This document shows positions 50,251-64,000 of a DNA stretch of 64,000 nt, in pieces (position 1 is the first letter of the stretch; each line of letters starts with the position of its first letter). Both the position numbers and the translations under genes were made by a program. Origin of the DNA: Branchiostoma floridae (Eukaryota > Chordata > Leptocardii > Amphioxiformes > Branchiostomatidae); the NCBI RefSeq assembly GCF_000003815.2, contig NC_049983.1, forward strand, positions 11,369,491-11,433,490. Direction: 5' to 3'. Below the pieces are notes generated by a model. The model had not been told where the DNA came from. It did not search any database and was given only the letters and a program-made list of their open reading frames with translations.

Positions 50251-51164
50251 CCTCGGGGCGGGGCATTAACCCTTTATTAAACAGTATAGGATTGCATAAT
50301 GTTTACCAGGAAGCTGTTAAGAAAATAAATACAATGTATGTGTACCATGTTTATACAGACAAACAAAGCACCTGTTACAATGTTTATTTTTGGCTGAATT
50401 GCCCTGCAGCTGTACAAAAATACATAACTACCATTATCACATAATTGCATCTATTGGAAAGAGCAATTGCTAAAAATAATCCTAGCCAGTACTTGCCCCG
50501 TTTGGGTGAGGGTGTTCTATACCTAATTATTATGTGTTCCAAGGGGCTAAGTAAATAAATTTCTGACAACATTGTGTGATTGACCCAATCTTCTTGAGTT
50601 GGGCCCCATTTATGTTTCTGTACGCCTTTATTTGTTGCTGAAGAAAAGGTTAGCAGTCATTAAATGTAGATTCCTTGAAAAGAAAAATGTATCATGTCTG
50701 GAAAATTAGATCTGTAATTTTGAGTTGATTTTAGAGTCTGCCAATGTGTGTGACTCTTACAAATTTGAGAATGCCTGCCTTGACCTTCTAAAAACACTAT
50801 ATTTTAGAATTCGTTAGGCATACTTTCAGTTGTTCCCACCAGATTGGGTCGGCACCATACAGAGTTCGGTCTGGCATGTAGACATTATCGTAGCAGCGAG
50901 ACCATTAATCATATCCTATCAAGTGTGTGAATGATGCGTTGTCCGTGATGAATCAAGAAACTGGCAATCTTACCTTAGTCTGAGTTAGTCATGATTTACG
51001 AACTTGCTGACTGGTTTCAAAATTGGTCTGCTTGTTTGTTTGTTTGTTTGTATTGTATATTGTTAACTACCTCATAACAATAAAACACTGGGTTTGCACT
51101 GAACACAACTTACAAGCTGCATATCTTGACAGTTTTATTTTATCCATACACACCAGGAAGGATG

Positions 51165-51335
51165 CCTACTCTTGATTGTGAGGTGGGTTCTTTCACATGC
51201 TTTTCCTAAGGGCACTAGTGTGTTATAAGTGCCTTTCACAAAGGCACAACGTTGGGGCATGTCAGCAGATTTTAAACCCAAACACCTATCTGTTTTGTTC
51301 CAAACACCTTTATCATTACACCACAGCAACCTCCA
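51165..51335 (-). mobile_element. Decayed tRNA-derived SINE
   Basis: The minus strand reads GCTGTGGTGTAATGATAAAG (tRNA-like head) and TTGGGTTTAAAATC (decayed B box), then GTGCCTTTGTGAAAGGCACT as in other SINEs of the window. Confidence 0.5.
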
Positions 51336-52677
51336 GTGATAATCTAATTATAACGTAACTGAGTCAAATTTAGAGATTCTCATAGACCATTGAAAGTTGC
51401 ATACCTTTTTGATTTCCTTCTAGTTTATTGTGGAATTGGTGTAGATGACAGTTTGAGAGACTTTTTGTATTGTTCATAAAGTTTTCTAAATGTTTGCATC
51501 ATTAATAATTATAATAACTACATCGCTAATAACTACAATCATAGCTACCACCATGTCATTATAGATTCTCATAAATAATATGATATAATTATGCAGTCTG
51601 CAGTTTCATAGTACTGTAAAATCACTGCTGATTGTATTTGGCAGACATGAGATTATTGCACTTACTCATGAAATTGGTTCAGATCAGCTAAATGAGGCTT
51701 TCCCAAAGGATTCCTACTGGTATTTCCTAGCAGAATCAGAACAGACTTTCTGTGGCTTTCTTTGCACGATTAGTCTGTATTGTCGGGAGCACCTGCCAGC
51801 ACGATAATTACTTGGGGAACCCCCATGTTGATAGAAGTTGACTCAGAAAAATGAGGCAATCATTGTGACTCTATTTTGGGAGCATGTATTAGATTGCCTA
51901 TTGTGTAAATGCTATTGAGAGGGCCAGGTCTTCCAATTGAACTCCACAGGTGGTTTTGTAGTAGATAGGTCATAACAGTTATAAACCTGCCTTTTTTTTT
52001 CTCCATACAGTTGTAGTATAGAATGTAGTCTGTCAGCCGCTCTACTTTTCGGAATAAATCAGGATAAAGCTAATAATACATCACAAAAGGCTTTTAGTCT
52101 TTGTTTACATTGTCTATTATGCCACTAACACATGGCTGAGGACGTTGAATCCAGGTTGCTTTGCCTAAAACATGTCGAATATTGGTAAAACATCCAAGAA
52201 TTGTTGCCTTGACAGTTGCAGGACAAAAGACACACATTTTCAAACCTGTCCATGTGACATTATACCTTGTGGAATGTATGATTGCTGATCAGGAACAAAC
52301 ACAAAATGGCTGGAGAATAATGACTGTAATTAGAGCAGGTGATAATTTCCTTGAAATGCAATACTGGATTGGCACCTGTCCATATGTTACACTAGGTTTT
52401 CTAAACAGGTAGCCCTTTATGTTAAACTGTTTGCTAATAAGAGTACACCATGCATATATGCATCACACCAACATTGTATGGGGTACCTGCTGTGTTAGAT
52501 ATACAATGTAGCTTTGGTTGACTCAGAGGAAGAGTTGATTCATGAGACCATTCGTGACATTTGGTAGGCTATAAAACTGCATGCATAGAGTGGTCGGCAT
52601 AGACAGATTTGACTGATTATGTTATGTCGATGAAGGTTAGACACCCAGTTTAAAAGATTTGTGAGGTAATCATATTT

Positions 52678-52819
52678 CTCAAGTAACTGACAGAACTTGG
52701 AAATTGCCAGACGTTTCAGATAGCATCTGCAGTCTTTCATCCATGGCTGTCAAAAGTCAGTGACGAAAAAGGCTGATACAGTCTGAAATGTCTGGCCATT
52801 TCCAAATCAGTTGCTTGAG
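52678..52819. mobile_element. Foldback MITE
   Basis: CTCAAGTAACTGA at 52678-52690 is inverted to TCAGTTGCTTGAG at 52807-52819. The inner arms TTGGAAATTGCCAGACGTTT and AAATGTCTGGCCATTTCCAA also pair. Confidence 0.7.
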
Positions 52820-55800
52820 TGACGGTTATGTTGGTTTTATGTAGCATTTTTTGTGGTCCACCTCTCATCAATTTTTCCAGCACATATGTAGCATTGCCAA
52901 GTGATGACATGTTTTATGAACTATGTTTTGTGTTAACTAGCTTTCAATATTGCAAGCACAAAAAAATTGTCATCCTACATTGTTTCGAGTGACAAAAAAA
53001 GAATCAAAGCATCATTTCATGCCCGGAAAGAATTAGGTGACTTTTCCTTTACAGCCTTTATATCCCTTCCTACACATTAGTGGGAAGTTGGTGTTGCCTT
53101 GGTGATCCATGTGACACTATTCAGGCATCTGCCTTCATCCCAGCAGGAGTCAGGGAAAAGTGTTTCCGTCTACGTGCCGACTGGCACAGGAAGGGTCTCA
53201 AGTTTGATGGTCTCAGTTGTTATGCCGCCAAAGATCTTCTTGGAAAGAGAATGAAGTTTGCAATATCTTGTGTAGGCTGCAACCAACTTTAAGAACCAAA
53301 AGATTCAAGTTAGCCTTGAAATGTTGAATCCTGTTTCTTTGCTTACTCTGTTCACATACATTCTCGGAAATCAATTTTTATCTAACAAAATTTACACTTC
53401 TAAGTTAACATTTTGGCCCAGTTTTGTTAGTGATTTATGCATGACATTACCAATGGTGTCTGTGTCTGTGGCTAGTGAAACTTGGAAGGGAAAAGGCTTC
53501 TAACAACTGCCATTTCAGCACTCAGAACAGTTCCTTTTGAAATAAAACTTTTCCTCCCATAGCTGAAGGGGGAATGAGATATATGCTTTCTTGAAGTTTC
53601 TTTCTTTTGGGAAATTGAGACCAAATTTAATACAGACCCAGAGGGCACCATACTATGATGTTGGCAAATTGTAGGAAAATTGCCATGCAATTTGTCACGC
53701 ATCGTCAAAAGGCTTTCCTTATTTTTGCTAAGGCCATTTTTAAAACAGGAAAGGTACTCAGTGCAAGAAACATATGTAGCATATATGGCTGCTAGTGCTA
53801 CACATACATTTTGGTCCTTTCAGAACATTTCACTTGATGATTGTATCTGCTAGAACACTGTTGGAAACCATAGGGAGGGGAATACTTTATGTATTTCTAT
53901 TTTCAAACCCCCATGGTCTGACCCTAGTACTTCCTTTTTCTGCATGCTAAAAAGAGATGGATGGAATGGTAGTAGCCATTATCTGATTACTTTCCAAGTG
54001 ATTTAATTCGGCACTCTTCCCATTAAGGGCTGAGAGTAAGCCTGGAAGATGGACAGCGCCTGATAACACAGACACAAGATCCTGAGCCTCATGGTGCCCA
54101 GGCTGGAAATAACACTTTATTGTGGAGACCAATGCTATACTTTAATGTTGCGCCATTCTACTGTGATCTGGTATTATATTGTATATCACTGATTTTTTTA
54201 TCAGGCATGCTAGAAAGCTGTGAACTAGACATCCACAAATATCCTTTTGTCCATTTGGAGTTGGGCTGTATTGCTGAATGGTGAACAAAACTGAGACGGA
54301 GAATATATCACATGTAATGTTAAAACTAAGTGAAAACTATGAAATATTTCCTGTGATATTTGAACTCCAGACCTGTATTCCTGCAGTGCTTACAGAATGC
54401 ACTGCAACTCAAGACATGTAACGTTACATGTCCAGAATTGCAATTTGGCTGAGGCGTGTCTATAATCATGTTATATGCTATAAGTTAAGTGTATTTATTT
54501 TCAAGAAGGTAGCATATCTAACAAATAAATTGGATGTACTGTAATTTGAAATGTCTAATTGTGTATTTAGTCCATGATATTGAATGGAGAATACCCGGAA
54601 AAAGGAAGTCCCCATGGATGTACAGAAATAACTTAATGGAAAGATCAGGCCTAGGGAAAAAAAACGTTGTGTTTCCCTACCTACCCTAGAAAAACCTACC
54701 GACCCTAGACTTTGTTTTGGGTGGGCAGTGGAATCACATACAGTACTTTCCAGTTACAACTTTTATTTAGCCTGCTTCCTTATTCAAGTAAAATAAATTG
54801 CTTGACCTATCCAATGAAGAACAAATGTATCCACAATTTGTAACCATTATGCACAAAATTAAAGTTTGGCATCAAAACAGTTTAAGTGTCCTCATGCATT
54901 CCAGGTTTAATTTGTTTAACTGTATTACATCACTTTAGTTTTGGCAAAAGCCTTTAAAAAAAGAGGTAACCCCTACCTAATGACCCTGATTTTTTCAGGA
55001 CTGAAACAGGAAACACAACATTTTTTCTCAAGGCCTCAGCAGTAGAAAAATCAACATTAAGTTATACAGTTATTAACGGCCCCTTTCAATGGTGCTGGTA
55101 TCACTGCTAAAAGGAAAAGGTGAAAATGGCCCTTAATCCCCAATTGTACCATTTATGTATCCTGCATTATATCAATAATTCAATTATCTCCACGAAACAG
55201 GACCTACTTGTACATGTAAGTCTGCAAATGCAGTGTACTCAATCTTATTCCAAAGGCTGATCGATTGTGCAGTGATTACGTCTATTATGTCCAACCTAGC
55301 AACACTAAATTAACTTTAGGAAAGTAGGCCTCCTGTGAAAAAGCAGACATAATTATTGTGGCAACATGCTTGTATTTGCATACTAGGCCTGTGTACTGTG
55401 GCATGGTAGTGAGGAAATAGGGTTTGAATTCAGGGTGTTTCTGTGTCACTTGTTGAGCAAGTTTGATGTTTGCTCGCTCCCTTTCTTTGCCGAGTGTTTT
55501 TCTTTCTCCAGTCTTTGCACAGGAACAGCAGGTAACAGATTGTGTGGACATGAAAACAAAAGGTCTCGTGATCCTGCAACGGCCCCTTTCAATGGTGCTG
55601 GTAGGCCCTTTTCTCTGCACATTATGTAGCCTAGCAAACCAATATGTCTATGGCATTCATGAATGAAATGGATACATGTTGCATCCGATTTCGTCCGAAG
55701 AATGGCCCTACCTGTTCTGACAAAGCAGCCACAATATAGGGATAATGCATACAGGCATTGCACCCTGACCTTGATAATGATACCTTATTTTTCTTGTATG

Positions 55801-57728
55801 CGGTGTCAAGGTTTAATGCCGGGCTTACAGCTAGTAATCTGTCAAAAGAATGGGAATGGTTCTATGTTGTCTTATGTTTGCTTAGACGGGCACTTGTTGT
55901 GCATCAAGCTGAAGTAATGACCTGAAGTAACCCCTAGCTACACAGAGTACTGCAGCTCTCATCAATATTCCCCAGCAAAACATTGAGTGTATAGCACTTT
56001 GGGATCTTATACCTTAGATTACCATTGGACAGTTCCATGGCTTTCTGAGTCCTGAAAGATGACAACTATGGTGTGCACTACCTGGATTGGATCATTATTG
56101 GGGCATAGTAAATTCTTTAACATTACAATGACATGGCTATTATTGTATTAATAAGCCAAACCTTCTCCACTATAGGCGGTGATCACTTTAGTAACCAAAT
56201 TGGATTGGTGCTGATTTCTATGATTTTATGAGTGTGTGATGAAAAAAGTATAATCTAAAAGACAGCAAAACAGACTCATCAAAAGGTAAAAATCTTGTTC
56301 TTTATCTACAAATACTTGACATTATTTACTTATTCTTGTTTAGTGATCTGTGACCCGTCCAAGTTTTGGTCACTCATCAGTGGCAGTCTGAAGTAGAAAG
56401 GGAGTGTAAGGACAAGCAAGGTTAAACCTGCTTGTTCCAGAAATAGATTCTGTCAACAGCTTGGTAGCTTTCAGGTCATGTTGTGACCTAGCTTTAGCTG
56501 TGGGCTGGTATATTTTTGGAAGACTCCATGTTTAGAAATACAAAGCTCTGCAAGTAAGTCGATGCAATGTATAGTAAGTTAGACTTACATTTTAGGGTAG
56601 ACATCACGATGCATGCCCACATAGAAGTCAAAATATTTGTCCTGCCAATATATGGCAATGTGTTTTAGTTGTTTAGGCTACATTGTACAAAAAAAATTGG
56701 TCAGTAACTGATCAACGAGAACACAAGTTGACTGCTGAAGTTAGAGATTATTTCAAAAGAGGTGTCCATTCCTGTGACAGGGAAGCGTGGCGGACAAACA
56801 TGCACTGCTATTTTGGGCTGTCCCCCTTTTGTGTGCTCATCATTACAACAACAAAAGGTGTCCTTAAAAGTTCCCTGAATACTTCCTTATTGTATCCAAG
56901 CCACACACAATGTACAGTGTTGATGGACATGTGGATCAAGTTACAGAGTGTATAATTAGCTGAGTCACCTGGCTTACCCTGCATTCCACTTTGTACATCC
57001 TCACACTTATTCTTAAACTTTAAGTATTACTAAGTAGTAAAGCAAATAAGGGTATACTTAATGGGAGGTTACAGTCTGCACCTCTGTGTACTTTTCTTGG
57101 TGGTTTAACCCAGTGTGTCATGTAAATTCTGCTTAATGTGTTCTAAATTTGATATTTTTATAAAACTGTTATCTGGAAATGGGAGCCAGCGGGCACATTT
57201 AATTTTTTAAGTATGTAATATCCTTTTTTAATCACAAGGGAAATCTCCCAGTATTGCTAGGATCTAATCTGGAAGCCTGGATTAGGAGTTGATGAAGAGG
57301 AATCCTTGCAAAATCCTGATAGCTGGCACAAACACATTGGGATCAGGCAGTTATAATGTTTCAATTATCTTAATGCATTCTGCCAGTGTTTTCACAATGA
57401 ACAACTTACCTCTGCAATAACTAGGCATGGTGGAATTGTACCATGTTGCTATTGATAGCTACAGGTTTGATAATGATGATGATTACCATTGATAGCAGTA
57501 GAGTGTGGAGAAGTCTACAGTCTATTGAAAGTAGAGGCTTATGCAATGTACACCCTGTCATTTGACTCAAAGGTAGATTTATCTGACAATGTCTGACCAT
57601 TTAAATGTGCTCAAGAGAAGCCACCCCTTATTTCAATGGTAGGTAATTTTATTTCACAGAACAGCCTCAGCACAACGTTATAATATAGTCTAGATGTCTA
57701 TCGCTGTGATGTACACTGTGCATTATAT

Positions 57729-57948
57729 GTAACGCTACTTCACCTTTATCCGTAGGGTAACCTTTATCCGTTCTTTTTACGAACAATGTATTTAGGGGTA
57801 TCAAGTCCACAGATGGTGGCTTTAAACTGCAATATTTTGAAAATATTACAATTTGAAACTACCGTCCATCGACTTGATATCCTTGGAGACCCTATTTCGA
57901 AGCACAACGGATATAGGTTTCCCCATGGATAAAGGTGAACTAACGTTA
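57729..57948. mobile_element. CTTTATCC-type MITE, about 220 bp
   Basis: Inverted ends of about 42 bases with few mismatches: the left reads TAACGCTACTTCACCTTTAT then CCGTAGGGTAACC; the right is its complement, ending GATAAAGGTGAACTAACGTT. No open frame. Confidence 0.75.
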
Positions 57949-60900
57949 TGTCATGGCATAAATCTGCTGAAATATTTTGGTAGCAAGCCAAACTCAAACC
58001 TATTTGCTTTTTAGATGAGATTTTCATGTCTCAGTCTTTTTAACGTGATGCCATTAATCAAGCAATCACATTTTAAGCATGTATGTTGCCAGACAAGCAC
58101 TTGATTACTAAGTAATTTTCCACCCTTCCAGTTTACATTGTGGATCTGATTATCAGCCCTCAGGCTGCTTTTAACAGTTTAGCTCTGTTGTCATGGATAC
58201 TTAGTCTTTGTTATAACTGTTTGTTGTTACACATGTCCTCAAGGCTTGCAGATGTCCTGTATTCTATAAGACTAAACCTTGTGATAATCTCTTCTGCAAT
58301 GTAGACAATGCTTTATTAATGCTGTGGGATTAAAAAATCGCTAATCTAAAGATAGATATTAGATATTTTGGAAATTGAATGTGCCAGCCAAGTCCAGATT
58401 CTTTTGTTCAAATCTTTTACTGTTTTCAGTTGGAATGAAAATAAATTGACAATGACATTCTGCATACCACCCTGTCCGTGGTACTGAAATATAGCAATTT
58501 ATTCATAAATTATGAATTGAATATTCTGTCCTCAGAAATGTTCCGTTATATCCAGTGAGAGCTGCAATTACTGAAAACATGTCTTTTCCCTCCCAGCAAA
58601 ACATGTATAGTTAATGATTTATAAATTGTGTAATAATTTTGTTACCACTACTTAGCGTAAATGGTATGGTTGTTTGAGGCAGAAAAAACAGAGAACATGA
58701 ACTGACATGTACCACATGTTTGTTTCATGGAAAACCATCTGCTCTCAAGTAAAACCACAGCCTGATTTGTTATAGTCAGGTGTCTGAAGGCTATGGGACT
58801 AATTCAGGACTATGTGCCGCAATAAGAGCATTAAACATTTGGCCATCAATAAGTAATGAACCAAATAAAACTCCATGGATTTTTTATAAAACTTTTCAGG
58901 TGGTACCAGGTAATTTGATAATTGTGTAACCGTAGTACTTTGAATTAAGAAATTGTATACAGGGAATTCAATTTCCCAGTTGTATTCAACCATTGTGTAA
59001 GTGGGGCTTTATTCAGGCCATAACAGAACCAAAGTGGCACTTAACAGCCCAAATCCACTGAAGCATGAGCTTTAAATGGTAATTGGGAGACAAATAGTTT
59101 CTTCAGAGAATAGCCAAAGTAGGGCAATTGCAGGGATTTGAATTAATAAGATATATAGACTGTCTCTAATTCTGGAGCATTTGGCCAAGTAACCCACCTT
59201 TCTAACTTGAACAAAACCATGAAATTTGCATGTGATGGGCTCTTTTCCATTGACAAGATGCAATAGGCTTATAGTTAGAATCATATGACGAAATGTTCTA
59301 GATTTCTGTTGCAAGCAACATTACTGTTCATTTCTACATAATATACTCTGAGAAAGATCTTTTGTAGAGCACAAACGTTTGCAAAAGTTACATGACAGAA
59401 ATAGAAGAGCTGCTTTAATTAAGCTGACTTCTAAACTCAAGTTTCAAAGTGCAGAACCCATATCTTGTATCACAGAGTCAGCTTTAAAGTCCAACCTGGG
59501 ATTTTGTGGCATTGTTTGTACCGTACACCCTACGGAGTTCTTTCCTGCCTTTGTAATATAGTAGTCTTAATGTCGTGCCTTTTCTTTTGCCCAGAACTAC
59601 AGTTACTATTACTTTTTGGCAATCCTTTGACTTATAAAGAACAAGTAGTTCGTCACTTATGGGGTTACATCAGATTTGGGAACAGGTGCATGTATGTACC
59701 AATTTCTTTGACCCAGTAAAAGCTATGATTTCACCACTTTAAGCTACAACAGAACCAGGAGTGTTACTGTTGCTCTGTCCCATTTTCATCTTGATGGTCA
59801 GGGACAATGGTTGCTTCCTACACCAGCTTCTTCCATCCTTCCCTGTTCTCTGCATGCCAGTAACTTGCCTGTCCAGTCACTGATGTGCAGTGCAGACATT
59901 AAATGTTCATCTGAAATTATCCAAAAGTTCTATATGCTGTCTGCAGTCATCTCAATCTGCAGTATCTATATGTTAGCAATCAGCAACTCTGGTTTTTAAC
60001 CCAAAGGCCAAGGTTGTAAAAACCTGGCTGTCAAAGCAATAAAAAGATAAAATATATTGCTAAAAGATTGATGATGATGGCGCCAATGAAGACCTTTACT
60101 TCGATATCAGTCGCCCTTGCTATCAGAGTAACATCAGACGAATTGCAAGGCATTAGCACAATGCATATGTGGACAAATTAATGTGCAGACTTTCATATGG
60201 TTTTATCTGTAGAGGCCACATCAAATGGTACAGGCAGTAGAGAACTGAATATGTTGCAACAGGGAGACTGATACTAAATGAATTATAAGGATTACTTTTT
60301 TACAGGATGGGTTTTACCCATCACGGCATTGAAACGATGTCTAAAACTCTGTATGTCACCCAGGGTGATGGGTTCTATTGAGTCTCGTCCAAAGAGAACC
60401 AAGCAAGAATAGATTCTGATGCTGATATGATAGAAGTCCATTTGAATCAGAGTATACCGGATGAATAGACATTCAAATTCCTGCATGCACAGTATTAGAT
60501 TTAAATCTTCCAATTCTGGATATTACCCTAGGCATTTATCTTTTATCAGACATTGAGCTGAATCAGATGCAGCTACTCCTATCTATAGGGTCCATGATAA
60601 ACTGTGTGAATTTATGAATATTTCTGGGGTGTGTAATTAAGTGTTAAACCATTCCTTTAAGCAAGTAGATGTAAAGTGGATAAATCCTTTAGGTGACTGA
60701 CCTTGTGGTGGCATTAGTGGTTCAGTGGTAGAAAGATGTTGGTTTGCTCGTCTACCAAGACTTTTTTGCCATTTCCATACTCTCCGTCCTTTACCTTTTA
60801 CTTCTTTAGCATCAGCTGAGCTAATGATTTTCCATGCAGTTTACAGCATTGCTTGTTCCAGATGAGAAGCAGCGCTGCCATTACCTTGTAGACAGTGCGC

Positions 60901-63900
60901 CCTTTGAGTCTTGGATCATTTCCAACTGGTGTAATTTGACTCCAATGCAGAGAAATTATGGCCAGTTATGACATGTTCAGTTGAAAGAAAACTGTCTCGG
61001 AGTGTCTCCTCTGTAGATACCTGGATATCTTAATAGTTTCTCCACTAATCAAGGCTTGCAAAACTTTAGGCTACTCTAAAAGCAAATTTGCAAGATGCAA
61101 AACGGTACAGAGCTTTACCTCTTCATCTGTGCTGACAGCTTATGTTGGCAACAATGATAGATGAGGGGTGAAGAGAGATAAGCCTGATGCGCTTACAAGC
61201 ATCAGCAGTTGATAGGTCTTATCCCCAAACTGCAATCTTTCCCAGTGCTGATGGATGCTTGGCTGTGGCAAAATTACAAAAACTATTATGCCTGGTCACA
61301 AAGCACACAACCAAAGTGAAGGATAGTTGGTATTTGTTCAAGTTGCCACTTATACACACTCCCCCAAATGTCTAACTTGTCATCTAACTACTTTCCATCT
61401 TTGAAACTTTGTGCAGTTAGCATTTTGATGAGACAGCATCTAAAAAGTACAGAGCATAACTGTGAATTATTTGACATCTACTTGAAAGCTTGCTAGCAGC
61501 AACTGCGCCACATGTGCTGTTCATCCTTCTTTAACATGTCAAATTATCCTTAATTACTTTTTTTTTTTGTTATCTCGTTCCTGATTCTGGTTTGTTCTTC
61601 TCTTCCTCTCTTTTTGTTCTGACGGCAGTTGCACTGAGCAAGAGCAGTGAGTGATGATAGGTTTTAGATAATCTGCTCATAACCAGATAAAGTTGCCTAT
61701 TATCGTCCACAGTTAATATCATTAATCCCAACAACCTGTTCATCATAATGTCAGCTACGCACAGATATTGCAAAGTTGGAAATGTTCGGTCATCATAGTA
61801 ATTTTAGAAAAGTGTGGAGCCAATTTTCTCAATTTCAGTATTATCTTGAATCCTAAAATTACCTCAAGAGTGTAGAAGTTGTTTTCAAGCACATACTGAG
61901 TTGAATAATGAAATTAGACCATAGTTACCTACTGGTTGTGTAATAAGAATTCTCCTTCAACCTATATTCTACCAACCTGATGAAACTATTTTCGGAAGTA
62001 CATCATAGTTGTTTGTGTTATACTGAATCTCAAGATGCAAGGACAAATCGGCACATTTTCTTGTTTTAAGATGAAGGCAGTGTTAATGAGTGCAGATTCA
62101 ACAAGTACAGAGATGAGTGCTTGCTTATTAGCAATTAGTATTGATTCCTCTTGCACAGGTGAACTCAGTCTTGACTTGTCTCTTATTTCTGCGTCTTCAA
62201 AGTGTCTTTTGCATGCATTCTTATTAGCCTTGAACACAGGAATCCTTAGAAGTGACATAATTGGCTGTACTGGGACAGTTCTCCCAAGCTGACCATCAAG
62301 CAATGCTCCCTCATTGCTCATTAGCTCATGTCAGGATGTTGAATTATGGGGGAACCAACAATTTTTTGAAGCTGCATTTGTAGCACCGCCATTGACTTGG
62401 ACCTCTTGATATTGACACTCAGAAGAGCAATATCTTGTTACGTATGCAGGCTGTATGGTTTCTATTGTCCTGTGGGTTTAAAAGAAGGCAGCTTTGAAGT
62501 TCTTGAAGAAATATCGATGGTCATTATTATTAAGTTATTCTATTTTGATGGCATATGGTTGCTTTTACTGCCCAATGCTGGGAATTTCTGTGGTGTATCC
62601 TGCCATGATATTGTGGTTGAAATACATGCCTTACATTAGAATGGTGGTGCATGTGTGTGTATTGATTTGTACTCAATATGTCAAAGCCCATAGGAAAGTC
62701 AAAGTCACCATCAAAACCAGTGCTATTATTTTGTTGCATAATTGATGATATTGCTGCAATTGAGTCATATTTCTAAAGCGATTGGTCCACTCCCATTTAC
62801 AGCTGACTGAAGTAATGTCACACCCAGTGAGAATGTGTGCAAACATAGACTGTATGCTTGAGTCTAGGTTTACCAGGTTGGTCATGGTATCATGGATCTC
62901 TACTGTTATGGCTGGTTGGCCTGCCAAGGTCACTGCCGTCATATATTTCCCATGGTAGATGTGAATTATTAAATCCACAGAGCGTGACATGATTGATAGA
63001 GGAAGGATTATATTCATATCAGAAATGATACACCCAAGTCAACCATGAATGCAAACCACATGTGGGTAGTTGTTATTGCAATGTCTGTTGCCGCGGAAAG
63101 TTATCCTAGCTTTGACGTCATCCGGTACGGACATTTTTGTTCAACGTACTGCAGGATCCTCTTTGAAAGCTTTTAAGTAGCCTATTAGTCAAAGGCTTTG
63201 TCTTGTTGAGTGGAGCAAAATCATTTGATTGGCTCTGAGCTGTTTGAGAGGAAGTTATGCTTATGGGTGTTATGAAAAGGATAGGAAAGTTTTTATGTTA
63301 TGGCTACATTGTATATTAACAGCTTGGCAGTTTATGTGATTTAGACCAGGCAACAAACTGAACTGAGAAAATATCAGCTGCCTCTTTTGTTGTTAATGTA
63401 TTTGTGACATAGAAATCGTAAGAGGCAGAAAAAGCTTTGAATGTTGAGGAAACATTAACTCTCATGATTCCACTGGGTGCCATAATACCACCACATCAAA
63501 AAAAGATGTTGCTATAGAGGCCTTCTGAAGACTGTCTTGAACACCTTGATACCTGAAGTGTTTATACCTCAGGATTACTGATGGTTCATTGGTACATCTG
63601 TTGAAATTCTTTTAAATCCATGTATTTTTCTTATCTGGCAGTATTACTATTATGATATCCTGTGGAATTATTTATGAAGAATATCCATACATTCAGCACC
63701 ACGGACAGTGCATGTTCTTATGTCTACTTCTTGCATGGCAAAAGATTATGATAATAAACTACAGTTGTAACTGGAAAACAGGCATTATCCAAGTATTACT
63801 CTTTGACAGTGGCAAAAATAACCCACATCAACGAGTCTTTAAACATATTTATATGACTGTATACAGTATATATGTCATATTTTTTCTATCACAAACTACA

Positions 63901-64000
63901 ATTTTTTCTTTCCTCTTCTACTCCATTCATTAATGGCTCATGAAGTGTACACATGCCGTTCAAATCATATTCAGCTGCTTGTGACAGCCAATCATTGGCC

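Larger units (their letters stand above)
43271..64000 (+). other. CAMK1 intron 3, over 20.7 kb, no exon found
   Basis: Begins with donor GTAAGTATTG right after the hinge exon. The next CaMKI exon should continue with a GGELFDRI-like sequence; I find no such sequence on the + strand before the window ends. The stretch is AT-rich with scattered old repeats (49515-49770, 50099-50250, 51165-51335, 52678-52819, 57729-57948). Open frames are all under about 115 codons and look random. The 70-codon frame at 53080-53292 is the only one with balanced composition and is unassigned. Confidence 0.6.

Noticed and set aside
53080..53292. 70-codon open frame in CAMK1 intron 3 considered as a missed exon
   Set aside because: Does not resemble the expected kinase sequence after the hinge. 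No matching acceptor phase and no recognised domain, so left unassigned.

Overview
The window is animal nuclear DNA. Genes are split into many short exons with GT-AG introns, coding sequence is a few per cent of the total, and the rest is introns full of SINEs, MITEs, satellites and microsatellites. No bacterial gene, operon or CRISPR is present. The gene content (a copper monooxygenase of the dopamine beta-hydroxylase/MOXD1 family with an N-terminal coiled coil, and an invertebrate-type CaM kinase I) and the style of repeats fit a lancelet (Branchiostoma). That placement is an inference, not proven.

Left 40 kb: a tandem segmental duplication, both copies on the + strand. Copy A (exons at 1-18910; its 5' end lies left of the window) and copy B (ATG 22671, stop 38779; complete, 15 coding exons, 654 aa) encode DBH/MOXD1-type secretory-pathway monooxygenases about 93% identical to each other. 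All six copper ligands are kept in both. In the same intron of each copy lies a three-exon gene on the opposite strand (12647-11218 and 31481-30034). It encodes a 168-aa secreted protein with four cysteines that I do not recognise. Both nested copies are intact and about 90% identical, so host and passenger were duplicated together and both were kept. The 3' flanks are duplicated too, to about 21510 and 40400.

The duplicate introns act as empty sites for each other, so insertions can be dated relative to the duplication. Copy A alone carries a roughly 5.65-kb element with two satellite arrays (about 24-5671), a TIR element with 165-bp repeats (7241-8310) and two related MITEs. Copy B alone carries a 634-bp foldback element with 199-bp arms and a 5-bp target duplication (28537-29170), a 1.6-kb TIR element (33611-35209) and a 1.34-kb ATTATGCAAAT-rich element (26302-27665).

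Right 24 kb: a CpG- and GC-rich 5' region (about 41200-41591) leads into the first three coding exons of a CaM kinase I gene (41592-43270: glycine loop, ATP lysine, alpha-C glutamate and hinge). Everything from 43271 to the window end is its third intron, more than 20.7 kb, in which I find only decayed SINEs and MITEs and no convincing exon.
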